Below are positions 41,742 to 53,633 of a stretch of 64,000 nucleotides of DNA, one piece after another. Within the stretch, counting starts at the first letter, position 1. Each line of letters opens with the position of its first letter. Both the position numbers and the translations under genes were made by a program. Source of the stretch: Enterobacteriaceae endosymbiont of Donacia dentata (GTDB lineage: Bacteria; Pseudomonadota; Gammaproteobacteria; Enterobacterales; Enterobacteriaceae); assembly GCF_012570745.1 (NCBI RefSeq), contig NZ_CP046212.1, positions 2,118 through 66,117 on the forward strand, written 5' to 3'. Below the pieces are notes generated by a model. The model ran no database searches and was not told where the DNA came from. It was given only the letters and a program-made list of their open reading frames with translations.

Positions 41742-42854
41742 TTATTTTACAGGCCTTAATATTAATTTTAAGTCTGGTCCTATTCTTTTTATTTTTGTAA
41801 AATAAAAATTTGGTACATCAATAATATTTACATATTTTTTAATATTACATAAATTTAATGCAATATTTCCAAATAATTTTGGTGTTAAATATAAAATTAA
41901 CTCATCTATTAAATTAGAATTAATTAAAAATCCTGATAAAATACTACCAGCTTCAATTAAAATATTATTAATACCCTTTTCTCCTAATATTTTAAATAAA
42001 TTTTTTAAATTAAAATAACCATTTATTTCAGGAATAATAATTTGTTTTACGTAATTAGGCCACTTTTCTAAAGTATATTTAGATTTTATTAAAAATATTT
42101 TTCCCGGATTAATTATAATATTATTATTAGGTTTTATTTTATTTAATCTATCTAAAATAATACGAATAGGTTGTCTTAAAAATTTTTTAGGATAAATTTT
42201 TTTAATATGATAATTTAATTTACTCCATTTAACTAATAAAGTAGAATTATCTTGTAAAACAGTTTTACTTGTACTTAAAATAGCTGAATTTTTTGCTCTT
42301 AATTCCTGTACATCTTTTCTAGCAATTTTTGATGATATCCATTTACTATTACCATTAAATAATGCAATTTTACCATCTAAAGAAGATGCTAGTTTTAATT
42401 GTATCCAAGGAATACCCTTATTCATTCTATTAAAAAAACCTGTATTAATAGATTTAGCTTCTTGAGATAAAATATTTTTTGTAATTAGAATTCCTTTTAA
42501 TTGTAATAATTTTAAACTTTTACCATTAATTTTAGGATTAGGATCTTTAGTTGCTACTACTATACGTTTTATTTGAGCATTAATCAATGCATGACAACAA
42601 GAAGGTGTTAAATTTGAATAATTACAAGGTTCTAATGTTAGATAAACTGTTGATCCTTTAGCATTTTCTCCAGCCATTCTTAATGCATTAATTTCTGCAT
42701 GAGATTCTCCTGTTCTAAAATGATATCCTTGACCTATAATTTTTTTATTTTTTACAATAATACAACCTACATTAGGATTAGGAGTAGTAGTAAAAATTCC
42801 TAATTTAGCTAATTTAATTGCACGTAACATATAAAATTTATCTATTAAATACAT
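41742..42854 (-). CDS. ribD: bifunctional riboflavin biosynthesis deaminase/reductase RibD
   Basis: Performs steps two and three of riboflavin synthesis. The N-terminal deaminase has the Zn/catalytic motif HAEINALRMAGENA (about 49-62) and PCNYSNLTPSCC (about 74-85). The C-terminal reductase begins around GIPWIQLKLASSLDGKIA and ends near LIEAGSILSGFLI. At 370 residues it is full length (E. coli 367). First gene of a leftward operon with ribH and nusB. No FMN riboswitch was recognised upstream. Confidence 0.96.
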   Translation of the reverse strand: MYLIDKFYMLRAIKLAKLGIFTTTPNPNVGCIIVKNKKIIGQGYHFRTGESHAEINALRMAGENAKGSTVYLTLEPCNYSNLTPSCCHALINAQIKRIVVATKDPNPKINGKSLKLLQLKGILITKNILSQEAKSINTGFFNRMNKGIPWIQLKLASSLDGKIALFNGNSKWISSKIARKDVQELRAKNSAILSTSKTVLQDNSTLLVKWSKLNYHIKKIYPKKFLRQPIRIILDRLNKIKPNNNIIINPGKIFLIKSKYTLEKWPNYVKQIIIPEINGYFNLKNLFKILGEKGINNILIEAGSILSGFLINSNLIDELILYLTPKLFGNIALNLCNIKKYVNIIDVPNFYFTKIKRIGPDLKLILRPVK

Positions 42855-43089
42855 AATAAACCTTAAAATATAAATTAAAATAATAATTTTTTAATAAAAT
42901 ATTTTAATAATTATAAATTTTAATTTTAATTTTGATAATTTCATATTATAAATATTATTAGCATAAAATTAAATAAAAATTTACAAAAATTAATTAATTA
43001 TTAATATTACTATATATAAAAATAATTTTTTAAAATTGTGAAATATTACAAATAAATTATTTAATAAAATTTTAAGAGACGATATTTAT

Positions 43090-44628
43090 ATGAAAAAAAA
43101 AATTATTCTTTTTGATACTACATTACGTGATGGAGAACAATCATTAAAATTTAATTTAAATACTAAAGAAAAAATAAAAATTGCAATAGCATTAGAAAAT
43201 ATGGGTATTGATATTATTGAAGTAGGTTTTCCTATTTCTTCTCCAAAAGATTATAAAACTTCTAAAAAAATATCACAAATTATAAAAAATAGTAAATTAT
43301 GTGGTTTAGCACGATGTAAAGAAAAAGATATAGATATGGTATATAAATCCTTAAAAAAAGCTAAAAATTTTAGAATTCATATTTTTTTAGCAACTTCTCC
43401 CATACATATTATTACAAAATTAAAAACAAATTTAAATGAAGTTATAGAAAAAATAGTATTTATGATAAAATATGCTCGTAAATATACTGATGATATTGAA
43501 TTTTCTTGCGAAGATGCAAGTAGAACTCCTATTAATAATTTATGTCTAATTGTTAAAAAAGCAATTAAAGCTGGAGCTACAACTATTAATATTCCAGATA
43601 CAGTAGGTTATACTTTTCCTCAAGAATATTACAATATTATTTCTACTTTAAAAAATAAAGTAGATAATATCGATAAATGTGTTCTTTCAGTACATACTCA
43701 TAATGATTTGGGAATGGCCGTAGGAAATGCAATTACAGCTATAAATGCAGGTGCTAAACAAATAGAAGGAACAATTAATGGAATAGGAGAAAGAGCTGGA
43801 AATTGTGCTTTAGAAGAAGTTATCATGGCATTATATACAAGAAAAAAAAATATGAACTATTATAATAATATTAATTATAATAAAATATATATTACAAGTA
43901 AAATAGTAAGTGAAATTTGTGATATTCCTTTATCTATAAATAAAGCTATTGTAGGAAAAAATGCTTTTTCTCATTCTTCTGGAATTCATCAAGATGGTAT
44001 GATAAAAAATAAAAAAACATATGAAATTTTAGATCCAAAAATTATTGGTTTAAAAAAAACTGAATTTAATTTAACAGCAAAATCAGGTAGAGCAGCTGTA
44101 AAATATCATATGGAATTAATGGGATATAAAAAACATGAATATGATATTAATAAATTATATAATAATTTTATTAAATTAGCTGATAAAAAAGGACAAATAT
44201 TTAATTATGATTTAGAATCATTGGCTTTTAATAATAAAGTGGATAATTATGTTGAATTTTATTCATTAATATATTTTAATATACAATCAAATTCTAATAT
44301 ATCTACTGCAACTATAAAATTAAAATGTGGTAAATTAATTGAATTAAAAGCAGCAATAGGATTAGGTCCTATAGATGCAATATATAAAGCTATAATGAAG
44401 ATTATAAATTATGATATAAAATTAATTAAATATAAATTAATTACTAAAAATAATATTAAAAAATTAATAGGACAAGTTAATATTAAATTAAAATATAAAG
44501 AAAAAATTTTTAATGGAATTGGTTTATCTAAAAATATAATAAAAGCTTTTATTATTGCATTAATTAATAGTATTAATAATATTTGGAGATTTCAACAAAT
44601 AAAAAAAAATATATTAAAACAGAAATAA
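43090..44628 (+). CDS. leuA: 2-isopropylmalate synthase
   Basis: First committed step of leucine synthesis: acetyl-CoA plus 2-oxoisovalerate to 2-isopropylmalate. The catalytic DTTLRDGEQS is at residues 9-18; HTHNDLGMAVGNAITAI and GTINGIGERAGNCALEEV follow. The C-terminal regulatory domain that senses leucine is retained. The length of 512 residues is near E. coli's 523. It leads leuABCD with gaps of 25, 9 and 14 bases. I looked for a leader peptide with repeated Leu codons in the 235-base upstream spacer and saw none. Confidence 0.97.
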   Translation: MKKKIILFDTTLRDGEQSLKFNLNTKEKIKIAIALENMGIDIIEVGFPISSPKDYKTSKKISQIIKNSKLCGLARCKEKDIDMVYKSLKKAKNFRIHIFLATSPIHIITKLKTNLNEVIEKIVFMIKYARKYTDDIEFSCEDASRTPINNLCLIVKKAIKAGATTINIPDTVGYTFPQEYYNIISTLKNKVDNIDKCVLSVHTHNDLGMAVGNAITAINAGAKQIEGTINGIGERAGNCALEEVIMALYTRKKNMNYYNNINYNKIYITSKIVSEICDIPLSINKAIVGKNAFSHSSGIHQDGMIKNKKTYEILDPKIIGLKKTEFNLTAKSGRAAVKYHMELMGYKKHEYDINKLYNNFIKLADKKGQIFNYDLESLAFNNKVDNYVEFYSLIYFNIQSNSNISTATIKLKCGKLIELKAAIGLGPIDAIYKAIMKIINYDIKLIKYKLITKNNIKKLIGQVNIKLKYKEKIFNGIGLSKNIIKAFIIALINSINNIWRFQQIKKNILKQK

Positions 44629-44653
44629 ATTTTAAAATTATTGAGGAATTACT

Positions 44654-45745
44654 ATGTCTAATATATTTACAATAGCTGTTTTACCAGGAGATGGTATTGG
44701 TCCAGAAGTAATGAAACAAACAATAAAAATATTAGAAAAAATTGAAAAATACTTAAATACAAAAATTATAATTAATGAATATGCAGTTGGTGGAATAGCT
44801 ATTAATAAATATGGTAATCCTTTACCTAAAAAAACATTACATGGTTGTGAAAATTCTAATGCTATTTTATTTGGATCTGTTGGAGGACCAGAATGGGATC
44901 ATTTATCTTTAAATAAAAGACCAGAAAAAGGTGCACTATTAAAATTAAGAAAACATTTTAATTTATTTGCTAATATACGTCCTACATTTTTTTATAAAAA
45001 TTTAAATTCTTTAAGTCCTATAAAAGAAAAAATTTTAAATAAAGGATTTGATATTATTTGTATTAGAGAATTAACTGGTGGAATATATTTTGGTTTACCT
45101 AATGGAAGAAAAGGAAAAGGAATTAATGAATATGCATTTGATACAGAAATTTATTCAAGACTTGAAATAGAAAGAATAGCATATATTGCTTTTAATATAG
45201 CTTTAAAAAGAAAAAAGAAAATTTGTTCTGTTGATAAAGCAAATGTTTTAAATACTTCCATATTATGGAGAGAAGTTATAGTAAATATATCTAAACAATA
45301 TCCATCAGTAAAATTAGAACATATGTATATTGATAATATTGTTATGCAATTAATGAAAAAACCTTCACAATTTGATATAATATTATGTCCGAATCTTTTT
45401 GGTGATATAATTTCTGATCAATGTGCTATGATTACAGGATCAGTAGGTAATCTACCTTCAGCTAGTTTTAATCAAAATTTTTTTGGATTATATGAACCTG
45501 CAGGTGGTTCTGCACCTGATATTGCTGGAAAAAATATAGCTAATCCTATTGCACAAATTTTATCACTATCAATGTTACTTGAATATTCTTTAAAAGATAA
45601 ATATTCATCTCAAAAAATTAAGAATGCTATAAAAAAAACACTAGATCTAGGTTATAGAACTAAAGATTTATTAACTAATAGTATAAATGAAAAAATTGTT
45701 ACAACAGATGATATGGGAACATTAATTATGGAATCTATTATATAG
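44654..45745 (+). CDS. leuB: 3-isopropylmalate dehydrogenase
   Basis: NAD-dependent oxidative decarboxylation giving 2-oxoisocaproate, the leucine precursor. [11 protein letters not shown] (about 10-20), [36 protein letters not shown] and [18 protein letters not shown] are intact, as is the C-terminal [20 protein letters not shown]. The length of 363 residues equals E. coli. A good GAGG ribosome site precedes the ATG by about eight bases. Second gene of leuABCD. Confidence 0.98.
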   Translation: MSNIFTIAVLPGDGIGPEVMKQTIKILEKIEKYLNTKIIINEYAVGGIAINKYGNPLPKKTLHGCENSNAILFGSVGGPEWDHLSLNKRPEKGALLKLRKHFNLFANIRPTFFYKNLNSLSPIKEKILNKGFDIICIRELTGGIYFGLPNGRKGKGINEYAFDTEIYSRLEIERIAYIAFNIALKRKKKICSVDKANVLNTSILWREVIVNISKQYPSVKLEHMYIDNIVMQLMKKPSQFDIILCPNLFGDIISDQCAMITGSVGNLPSASFNQNFFGLYEPAGGSAPDIAGKNIANPIAQILSLSMLLEYSLKDKYSSQKIKNAIKKTLDLGYRTKDLLTNSINEKIVTTDDMGTLIMESII

Positions 45746-45754
45746 GATATAAAT

Positions 45755-47155
45755 ATGGGAAAAACATTATATGAAAAAATTTATAATAGACATATTATTT
45801 TAAATATAAAAAATAATACAAATCTATTATATATTGATAGACATTTTATACATGAAGTTACTTCACCACAAGCTTTCCAAAGTTTAAAAAATAAAAATAG
45901 AAAAGTTTATAAACCAAATAAAACATTTGCTACTATGGATCATAATGTATCAACTAAAATTAGAGATATTAAAGCATCGGGAAATATAGCACAAAAACAA
46001 ATGGAGATACTTATTAAAAATTGCAATGATTTTAAAATAAGATTATATGATATTTATCATCCTTTACAAGGAATAGTACATGTTATAGGTCCTGAACAAG
46101 GAATTACATTACCTGGTATGATCATTGTGTGTGGTGATTCACATACTTCTACCCATGGAGCTTTTGGTTCATTAGCTTTTGGAATAGGAACTACAGAAGT
46201 AGAACATGTTTTAGCAACACAAACTTTAAAACAAGATATTTCTAAAAACATGTTAATAAATATTAATGGAAGTATACCAAATAACATTACTGCTAAAGAT
46301 ATCATCTTATCAATAATAAAAAAAATAGGCATTAGTGGGGGTAATGGATATGTTATTGAATTTTCTGGAAATGTAATAAAAAAACTTAGTATGGAATCAA
46401 GAATGACAATTTGTAATATGTCTATTGAAATGGGAGCTAAATCAGGATTAATTGCACCTGATAACACTACTTTTTCATATTTAAAAAATAAAAATTTTTC
46501 ACCTAAAAATAAATTATGGATACAAGCAGTAAAATATTGGAAAACTTTATATAGTGATGTAAATGCTAAATTTGATAAAATAATAAATATTAATATTTCA
46601 AATTTATCTCCTCAAATTACTTGGGGTACTAATCCTGAACAATCAATTAGTATAAATGAATATATACCTTTAATAAATTCTTATAAAGATAAAAATAAGA
46701 AAAAATTAGCAATTAAGGCTTTAAATTATATGAATTTACATGAAGGTAAAAAATTAATTAATTTAAAAATTAATAAAGTTTTTATTGGTTCTTGTACAAA
46801 TTCTAGAATTGAAGATTTAAGATTAGCTGCTAAAATAGTTTTTGGTAAAAAAGTTTTTTCTAATGTTACAGCTATAGTAGTTCCTGGTTCTAATTTAGTC
46901 AAAAAACAAGCTGAACAAGAGGGATTAGATAAAATTTTTAAAAATTCTGGTTTTGAATGGAGATATCCTGGTTGTTCAATGTGTTTAGCAATGAATAATG
47001 ATAAATTAAAACCTGGTGAAAGATGTGCTTCCACAAGTAATCGAAATTTTGAAGGACGTCAAGGAAAAAATAGTAGAACACATTTAGTTAGCCCTATTAT
47101 GGCTGCAATAGCAGCTATATATGGTTGTTTTGTAGATATAAATAAAATTATATAA
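45755..47155 (+). CDS. leuC: 3-isopropylmalate dehydratase large subunit
   Basis: Aconitase-family large subunit carrying a 4Fe-4S cluster; with LeuD it isomerises 2- to 3-isopropylmalate. Cluster cysteines are in [12 protein letters not shown] and [52 protein letters not shown] are typical. The length of 466 residues equals E. coli. Third gene of the operon. ErpA, at 59.5 kb, is a plausible cluster donor. Confidence 0.98.
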   Translation: MGKTLYEKIYNRHIILNIKNNTNLLYIDRHFIHEVTSPQAFQSLKNKNRKVYKPNKTFATMDHNVSTKIRDIKASGNIAQKQMEILIKNCNDFKIRLYDIYHPLQGIVHVIGPEQGITLPGMIIVCGDSHTSTHGAFGSLAFGIGTTEVEHVLATQTLKQDISKNMLININGSIPNNITAKDIILSIIKKIGISGGNGYVIEFSGNVIKKLSMESRMTICNMSIEMGAKSGLIAPDNTTFSYLKNKNFSPKNKLWIQAVKYWKTLYSDVNAKFDKIININISNLSPQITWGTNPEQSISINEYIPLINSYKDKNKKKLAIKALNYMNLHEGKKLINLKINKVFIGSCTNSRIEDLRLAAKIVFGKKVFSNVTAIVVPGSNLVKKQAEQEGLDKIFKNSGFEWRYPGCSMCLAMNNDKLKPGERCASTSNRNFEGRQGKNSRTHLVSPIMAAIAAIYGCFVDINKII

Positions 47156-47169
47156 AAAAATAAAAAATT

Positions 47170-47769
47170 ATGAAAAAAAAATTTCAATATAATGGTATTA
47201 TTGCACCATTAAATATTTCAAATATTGATACAGATGTTATTATACCTAAACAATTTTTACAAAAAAATGATAAAAAAGGATTTGGAAAATATCTTTTTAA
47301 TGATTGGAGATATTTAGATAATAATAATAAAATACCTAACCCAAGTTTTATTTTAAATAAAAAAAAATTCCAAAATTCAAAAATTTTACTAACTAAAGAA
47401 AATTTTGGTTGTGGATCTTCAAGAGAACATGCTCCATGGTCTTTATTAGATTTTGGTTTCCATACTATTATTGCATCTAGTTATGCAGATATATTTTATA
47501 GTAATGCAATTAATAATAAATTATTGTTAATAACTTTAGAAAAAGTAATAATTAATAAATTATTTTGTATTGTAAATAAATATCCTGGAATTAGTTGTAA
47601 TATTAATTTAATTTCTAAAAAAATTAAAATAAATAATAAATTTTTTAACTTTAATCTTAATAAAGAAATAATCAATTTTATTGTAAATGATTTAGATCAA
47701 ATAGATTTAACCATGAAACATTCTAAAAAAATTCATATGTTTGAAAAAACATATTTTAATTTTTTTTAA
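47170..47769 (+). CDS. leuD: 3-isopropylmalate dehydratase small subunit
   Basis: Swivelling small subunit of isopropylmalate isomerase, partner of LeuC. NIDTDVIIPKQFLQ, FNDWRYLD, and the active-site loop NFGCGSSREHAPWSLLDFGF are conserved. The length of 199 residues is near E. coli's 201. It closes leuABCD; adk follows 20 bases later on the same strand and may be read through. The start is ATG followed by a run of A. Confidence 0.97.
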   Translation: MKKKFQYNGIIAPLNISNIDTDVIIPKQFLQKNDKKGFGKYLFNDWRYLDNNNKIPNPSFILNKKKFQNSKILLTKENFGCGSSREHAPWSLLDFGFHTIIASSYADIFYSNAINNKLLLITLEKVIINKLFCIVNKYPGISCNINLISKKIKINNKFFNFNLNKEIINFIVNDLDQIDLTMKHSKKIHMFEKTYFNFF

Positions 47770-47789
47770 AAATATAAGAAATTTATAAA

Positions 47790-48458
47790 ATGCGTATAAT
47801 TTTATTAGGACCTCCTGGAGTAGGTAAAGGAACTTATGCTAGATTTATATCTGAAAAATATAATTTACCTAATATTTCTATAGGAAATATATTAAGAAAT
47901 TTTATTTTAAATAATAAAAATTCTAATTTAACTTCTGAAATAAAAAAATTCATTAATCAAGGTAAAATGGTTACTGATTCAATTATAATTAAAATAATTA
48001 AAAAAAGATTACAAAATATAGATTGTAAAAAAGGATTTTTATTAGATGGCTTTCCTAGAAATATCTTACAAGCAAATATTTTAACAAAAGAAAATATAAA
48101 AATTAATATTATTATTGAATTTTATATACCAAAAAAACAAATTATAAAAAGAATTTTAGGTAGAAAAATACATGAACCTTCAGGAAGAATATATCATAAG
48201 ATATTAAATCCTCCAAAAATTAAAAATAGGGATGATATAACAGGAGAAAAATTAATAACTAGAATAGACGATAATATTATTACAATTAATAATCGTTTAA
48301 AAGAATATTTAATACATACCAAACCATTAATTTATTTTTATAAAAAAAAATTATTAAAAAAAAATTTTTTTTATAAAAAAATAAATAATATGTCATCTAT
48401 TTTAAGTGTACAAAAAAAAATAAATAATTTTTTAAATCTTATTAAAGAAAATAAATAA
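47790..48458 (+). CDS. adk: adenylate kinase
   Basis: Phosphotransfer ATP + AMP to 2 ADP; essential for nucleotide balance. The P-loop reads GPPGVGKGT (7-15) rather than the usual GAPGAGKGT, which still fits GxxxxGK. DGFPRNILQA carries the AMP-binding Arg; the lid GRKIHEPSGRIYHKILNPPK and DDITGEKLITRIDD are normal. At 222 residues it is slightly long (E. coli 214), with a Lys/Asn-rich C terminus. It follows leuD closely. Confidence 0.95.
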   Translation: MRIILLGPPGVGKGTYARFISEKYNLPNISIGNILRNFILNNKNSNLTSEIKKFINQGKMVTDSIIIKIIKKRLQNIDCKKGFLLDGFPRNILQANILTKENIKINIIIEFYIPKKQIIKRILGRKIHEPSGRIYHKILNPPKIKNRDDITGEKLITRIDDNIITINNRLKEYLIHTKPLIYFYKKKLLKKNFFYKKINNMSSILSVQKKINNFLNLIKENK

Positions 48459-48596
48459 AAAATTTTTATTTTAAAAAAAATTTAATTTTAATTAAGTAAA
48501 TTAATAATTAAATATTTATAAACATAATAATTTGTTTATTTATTTTAAATTTGTTATTATAAATAAATAATAAATATGAAAATGGGTTATGATCTA

Positions 48597-49475
48597 ATGT
48601 TCACCGGAAGTATTGTAGCACTTATAACTCCAATGGATATTAAAGGTAATATTTGTAAAATAAGTTTAAAAAAACTTATTCAATATCATATTAATAGTGG
48701 TACAAAAGCAATTGTTGTCGTAGGAACGACAGGTGAATCAGCTACTTTAACATATAATGAACATATTAAGGTAATAATGTATGCATTAGATTATTCAGAA
48801 AATAAAATACCTATTATTGCTGGTACTGGATTTAATGCTACATCTAAAAGTATAGCGATGATATCTATTCTTGAAAATTCTGGTATTGTAGGATGTTTAA
48901 ATGTTACACCGTATTATAATCGTCCAACACAAGAAGGTTTATATCAGCATTTTAAAAAAATTGCAAATAATACTAAATTACCGCAATTATTATATAATGT
49001 TCCAATCAGAACTGGATGTGATTTGTTACCAGAAACAATTTATAAATTATCCAAAATTAAAAATATAGTAGGTATAAAAGAAGCTACAGGAGATTTGTCA
49101 AGAATAAATAAGATTAAAAATCTTATTAAAAAAAAGTTTTTTTTAATTAGTGGAGATGATAAAACTTCTTTTGAATTTATGCAATTAGGTGGAGATGGAG
49201 TTATATCAGTTACTGCAAATATTGCAGCTAAAATAATGAAAAAATTTTGTGACTATATAAAAGAAAAAAAATTTGATAAAGCAAAAAAAATTAATCAAGA
49301 TTTAATTAAATTACATAATCAATTATTTATTGAATCTAATCCTATACCCGTAAAATGGGTTGCAAAAAAAATAGGATTAATAAATAATGATACAATAAGA
49401 TTACCAATGACTCCACTTACTAAGTATAGTAAAAAAATTATTAAAATAACATTAAAAGAATTAAATTTAATATAA
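48597..49475 (+). CDS. dapA: 4-hydroxy-tetrahydrodipicolinate synthase DapA
   Basis: First committed step of the diaminopimelate/lysine pathway: pyruvate plus aspartate semialdehyde. The Schiff-base lysine is in [11 protein letters not shown] (about residue 160). GTTGESATL and [16 protein letters not shown] hold the other active-site residues. I start at the ATG at 48597 because [14 protein letters not shown] matches the E. coli N terminus; a longer frame from 48576 adds seven residues and cannot be excluded. The last nine bases overlap the convergent glyS end. Confidence 0.96.
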   Translation: MFTGSIVALITPMDIKGNICKISLKKLIQYHINSGTKAIVVVGTTGESATLTYNEHIKVIMYALDYSENKIPIIAGTGFNATSKSIAMISILENSGIVGCLNVTPYYNRPTQEGLYQHFKKIANNTKLPQLLYNVPIRTGCDLLPETIYKLSKIKNIVGIKEATGDLSRINKIKNLIKKKFFLISGDDKTSFEFMQLGGDGVISVTANIAAKIMKKFCDYIKEKKFDKAKKINQDLIKLHNQLFIESNPIPVKWVAKKIGLINNDTIRLPMTPLTKYSKKIIKITLKELNLI

Positions 49476-51536
49476 ATTTTCTAGATTAGTTATTATTAGT
49501 AAATATTTTTTTATATTATATAATATTGTAATTCTATTACTTTTAATTATTTTATTTTTATGATTAATTATTACTTTTTTAAAAAAATTATCTATAGGAT
49601 AATAAAGTTCTGACAAAATTAATAATATATTATAATATTGATAATTTTTAATTTGAAATTTTAAAATTTTAGATAATTTTTTGATATAATTAACTAAGAT
49701 AATTTCTTCTTTTATTTTTAGTAAAGAATAATTGATTTGATAATTATAATTAACATATTTTTTGTTTTTTAATAAAATTTTATTGATTCTTTTATTAATA
49801 AAAATTAATAAAATACTTTGTTTTTTTTCTACTTTAAAAAATTTATCTAAAGCTTTTATTTTATAATCTGAAATAATTAATTCATTAATTTTATAATTTA
49901 AGACAGAATAAATAATTTTTTTATTATAACCTAATGATAAATACCAGCTTTTACATCTATTTTTTATAAAATTTATTATTTTTTCTAATACTTGTTTTTT
50001 ATTAGTAAAATTTTTTTTATATAAAAATAAACTTAAATAAATTAATTTATTTAAATTAATTTGTAATTTATTTTCTATAATAATACGTATAACATTTAAT
50101 GTTATTATTTTTAAAGCAAAAGGATCCTTATTACCTGTTGGTAATAATGAAATATTAGCAATTCCTACTAAAGTATCTATTTTATCTGAGATAAATAAAA
50201 TACAAGAAATAATATTTTTAGTTATTAAATAATTTTTTTGATATTTATATAATTCTTTAATAGCTTTTATTACATTTTTATTTTCTTGATTATATTTTGC
50301 ATAATACATTCCTATAATACCTTGTAATTCAGGAAATTCATAAACCATTTGTGTTGCTAAATCACATTTTAATAATTTACTAGCTCTAACACAATATTTT
50401 ATATTAACATTAAATATTTTTGCTAAATATTTAGATATTTGTTCTATACGAAGAGTTTTTTCAAATAAATTACCTAAATTTTTTTGAAAAATAATATTTT
50501 TTAATTTATTTAAATATACTTCTAATTTTATTTTTAAATCATTTTCAAAAAAAAATTTAACATCTTTAAATTTTGATTTAAGAATTTGTTCATGACTATT
50601 TATAATCATTTTATAATTATTTGTTTCAATATTTATTAATATAATAAAATTAGATAATAAATGATTATTTTTATCATATAAAGGAATATATTTTTGACAT
50701 TTTTCCATAACATATACTAATATTTCGGATGGTAAAAATAAAAATTTTTTATTAAATTTTCCTAGTAATAAAATTGGCCATTCTACCATAGAAGTTAATT
50801 CTTCTAAAAAAATATTAGTTATCTTTGTATAACTATTTAAATTGGTTGTGATTTTTTTAATTTCATTAATAATGATATTTTTACGCTTAATAAAATCAAC
50901 TATTACTTTACCTTGTTCAAATAATAATTTTTCATAATCTAATGCATGTTTTAAAATTATTTTTTTTTTACACATAAATCTATGTCCTAAAATTATATTA
51001 TTAGATTTAATATTTAATATATTTTTTCTAATATTTTTTTTATTTAAAACAAATACTAAATTTCTAATAGGTCTAATAAATTTAAAAATATCTTTATCCC
51101 AATACATAAAATTAGGAATAGAAGAAATATTTTTTAAAGAATTTATAACCATTTTTATTAATAAATTTTTAATGTGTAATCCTTTTATTATTTTTTTATA
51201 AAAAACATAATTTTTTTTATAAAAAATATTTTTTACATCATGTATTTTTTGTTTTTTTATCCAAAATTGCACTTTATCAATTAAAAAAATATTTTTTTCA
51301 TTAGAAATATAAGGACCTTTAATAATTTTAATAAAATTTTCTTGTATAACATTTAAATAAAATATTTGTATAGCAATTCTTCTTGAAGTTGCAAAACATT
51401 TTAGAATTTTATATTTAAAATTGTTTTTTTTTAATTCATTTTCAAAATTTTTTTCAATTACTTTAGATATTTTTAATAAATAAATAGAAGGTATATCTTC
51501 TATTCCTATTTCTAATAATAATGTATTTTTATTCAT
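49467..51536 (-). CDS. glyS: glycyl-tRNA synthetase beta subunit
   Basis: Large subunit of the alpha2-beta2 glycyl-tRNA synthetase; binds tRNA-Gly. The N terminus [16 protein letters not shown] and later [18 protein letters not shown] segment ([17 protein letters not shown]) and [11 protein letters not shown] identify it. The length of 689 residues equals E. coli (689), although A/T drift is heavy: long Lys/Asn/Ile stretches separate the conserved blocks. It lies 29 bases after glyQ in the same transcript and converges on dapA with a nine-base overlap. Confidence 0.95.
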   Translation of the reverse strand: MNKNTLLLEIGIEDIPSIYLLKISKVIEKNFENELKKNNFKYKILKCFATSRRIAIQIFYLNVIQENFIKIIKGPYISNEKNIFLIDKVQFWIKKQKIHDVKNIFYKKNYVFYKKIIKGLHIKNLLIKMVINSLKNISSIPNFMYWDKDIFKFIRPIRNLVFVLNKKNIRKNILNIKSNNIILGHRFMCKKKIILKHALDYEKLLFEQGKVIVDFIKRKNIIINEIKKITTNLNSYTKITNIFLEELTSMVEWPILLLGKFNKKFLFLPSEILVYVMEKCQKYIPLYDKNNHLLSNFIILINIETNNYKMIINSHEQILKSKFKDVKFFFENDLKIKLEVYLNKLKNIIFQKNLGNLFEKTLRIEQISKYLAKIFNVNIKYCVRASKLLKCDLATQMVYEFPELQGIIGMYYAKYNQENKNVIKAIKELYKYQKNYLITKNIISCILFISDKIDTLVGIANISLLPTGNKDPFALKIITLNVIRIIIENKLQINLNKLIYLSLFLYKKNFTNKKQVLEKIINFIKNRCKSWYLSLGYNKKIIYSVLNYKINELIISDYKIKALDKFFKVEKKQSILLIFINKRINKILLKNKKYVNYNYQINYSLLKIKEEIILVNYIKKLSKILKFQIKNYQYYNILLILSELYYPIDNFFKKVIINHKNKIIKSNRITILYNIKKYLLIITNLENLY

Positions 51537-51565
51537 AATAATTATATTACCTAATTAATAATTTC

Positions 51566-52444
51566 TTATTTTATATAATTATAATATTTTGTTACAATTA
51601 ATTTTGTCATATTATGTAATTTTAAAATATATCTTTGTCTTTCCGTATGTGATAAAAAATGTCTTGATTCTAATAAATTAAAACAATGAGATGCTTTTAA
51701 AAGTTTATCATATGCTGGTAATATTAATGGTAATTTTAATTTTAATAAATAATTTATCTCTTTTTCGTAATGATTAAAAGAATAAATAAGAAAATTTATA
51801 TCTGCATATTCAAAATTATAAATAGATTGTTCTATTTCATTTTGTTTAAAAATATCACCATAAGTAGTATAAGAATTTTTATACTCGCACCAAATTAAAT
51901 CAAATATATTTTTTACATTTTGTAAATGCATACTTAATCTTTCTAAACCATAAGTAATTTCTCCAGTTATAGGATTACATATTAAACCACCCATTTTTTG
52001 AAAATATGTAAATTGAGTTATTTCCATTCCATTTAACCATATTTCCCATCCAATACCATAAGCACCTAAAGTAGGATTTTCCCAATTATCATCTATAAAA
52101 CGAATATCATTATTTTGTAAATCTAATTTTAATTTTTCTAAAGATTTTAAATATAATTTTTGAATATTACTAGGAGGAGGTTTTATTATTACTTGAAATT
52201 GATAATATTGTTGTAATCTATTAGAACTTTTACCATATCTTCCGTCCGCTGGTCGTCTTGATAATTGTATGTAAGCAATTTTTATAGGTTTTTTACCTAT
52301 TGTATATAAACATGTCATAGGATGTGATGTTGCTGCACCGACTTCTGTATCAATAGGTTGAATTATATTACAACCTTGTTTTGACCAAAAATTTTGTAAA
52401 ATAAATATCATTCCTTGAAATGTTTTTTCATTTAATTTTTTCAT
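51566..52444 (-). CDS. glyQ: glycyl-tRNA synthetase alpha subunit
   Basis: Catalytic subunit that activates glycine. [78 protein letters not shown] and [20 protein letters not shown] are near-identical to E. coli. At 292 residues it is slightly short (E. coli 303). Upstream gene of glyQ-glyS; divergent from fieF across a 207-base A/T spacer in which I see no gene. Confidence 0.97.
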   Translation of the reverse strand: MKKLNEKTFQGMIFILQNFWSKQGCNIIQPIDTEVGAATSHPMTCLYTIGKKPIKIAYIQLSRRPADGRYGKSSNRLQQYYQFQVIIKPPPSNIQKLYLKSLEKLKLDLQNNDIRFIDDNWENPTLGAYGIGWEIWLNGMEITQFTYFQKMGGLICNPITGEITYGLERLSMHLQNVKNIFDLIWCEYKNSYTTYGDIFKQNEIEQSIYNFEYADINFLIYSFNHYEKEINYLLKLKLPLILPAYDKLLKASHCFNLLESRHFLSHTERQRYILKLHNMTKLIVTKYYNYIK

Positions 52445-52651
52445 TTAATTTTTCATTTTTTTAAAATTAATTTAAAATTTAAATAATAATTTAATTATTA
52501 TATATAATTTTTTATAAAAAAATATAAATTAAAATTTAACATATTTTTTATAGAATAAAAATTAATGTTAAAGTAATCTATTATTCTTAAAGTTTAAAAA
52601 AATGTTTATTTATAATAAATTATAAAATTTTAATAGGAATAAAATATAAAT

Positions 52652-53590
52652 ATGAGTAACATTTCTCAAAAAATATCTTTTAAAAAAAGTGAAAATGAAT
52701 ATAATAAATTAATAACAAAAGCAACAAATTTAGCAATATTATTATCTTTAACATTATTAATTTTAAAATTAATAGCTTGGTGGCAAACAAAATCGATAAG
52801 TATGTTAGCTGCTTGCATGGATTCTTTAGTAGATATTATGTCTTCAACAATTAATTTATTAATTATATATTATTCTTTACAACCAGCAGATTTAGAACAT
52901 ACATTTGGTCATGGAAAAGCAGAATCATTATCTGCATTGGCACAAAGTATATTTATTTGTATAACAGCTGTTTTTTTATTTTTAAATAGTTTAAAATATA
53001 TATCTCATCCTGCAGAATTATATTATCCAATTATAGGTATATTAGTTATAATTATTTCATTTTTTTTAACTTTAATTTTAGTTATTTTTCAAAAAAAAGT
53101 AATTAAAAAAACAAACAGTCAAGCAACACATGCTGACATGATTCATTATGAATCAGATATTTTAATTAATAGTGCTATTTTATTTGCTTTAATTTTAAAT
53201 TTTTTTAATATTAAACAAGCTGATTCAATAATAGCATTAATTATAAGTTTATTTATTTTTTTTAATTCTTTTAAAGTAGGATATAAAGCAATACAATCTT
53301 TATTAGATAGATCATTACCAGATAATGAAAAAAAAATAATTATAGATATAATAACTTCTTGGCCCAAGGTTATGGGTGCACATCAATTAAAAACAAGACA
53401 ATCTGGTCCTACTCGTTTTATACAACTTCATTTAGTTTTAGAAGATAATTTACCTTTATTAGAATCGCATTCAATTTCAAAAAAAATAGAGAATGCTTTA
53501 AATAAAAAATTTCCTTATTCAGATATAATTATTCATCAAGATCCATATTCTATTGTATCTAAAAAATATAAAGGATTTTTTAAAAAATAA
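52652..53590 (+). CDS. fieF: cation-efflux pump FieF (YiiP, CDF family)
   Basis: Dimeric proton antiporter for Zn and Fe in the inner membrane. Six hydrophobic segments are seen in residues 24-215. The transport-site residues are kept in ACMDSLVDIMSS (about 54-65) and HADMIHYESD (about 166-175), with the HTFGHGKAES loop between. The C-terminal cytosolic metal domain with GAHQLKTRQSG and LHLVLE is present. It has 312 residues against 300. It is followed by pfkA as in E. coli. It is the only clear transporter in the window. Confidence 0.94.
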   Translation: MSNISQKISFKKSENEYNKLITKATNLAILLSLTLLILKLIAWWQTKSISMLAACMDSLVDIMSSTINLLIIYYSLQPADLEHTFGHGKAESLSALAQSIFICITAVFLFLNSLKYISHPAELYYPIIGILVIIISFFLTLILVIFQKKVIKKTNSQATHADMIHYESDILINSAILFALILNFFNIKQADSIIALIISLFIFFNSFKVGYKAIQSLLDRSLPDNEKKIIIDIITSWPKVMGAHQLKTRQSGPTRFIQLHLVLEDNLPLLESHSISKKIENALNKKFPYSDIIIHQDPYSIVSKKYKGFFKK

Positions 53591-53633
53591 TTAAAATTCA
53601 TATAATAATTATATATTATTGAGGTAATATAAT

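Noticed and set aside
43000-43089. leu attenuator with leader peptide
   Set aside because: No short frame rich in Leu codons and no terminator-like hairpin was visible before leuA.
46057-47034. Antisense open frames of 102-136 codons
   Set aside because: They mirror leuC, which is fully conserved on the other strand.
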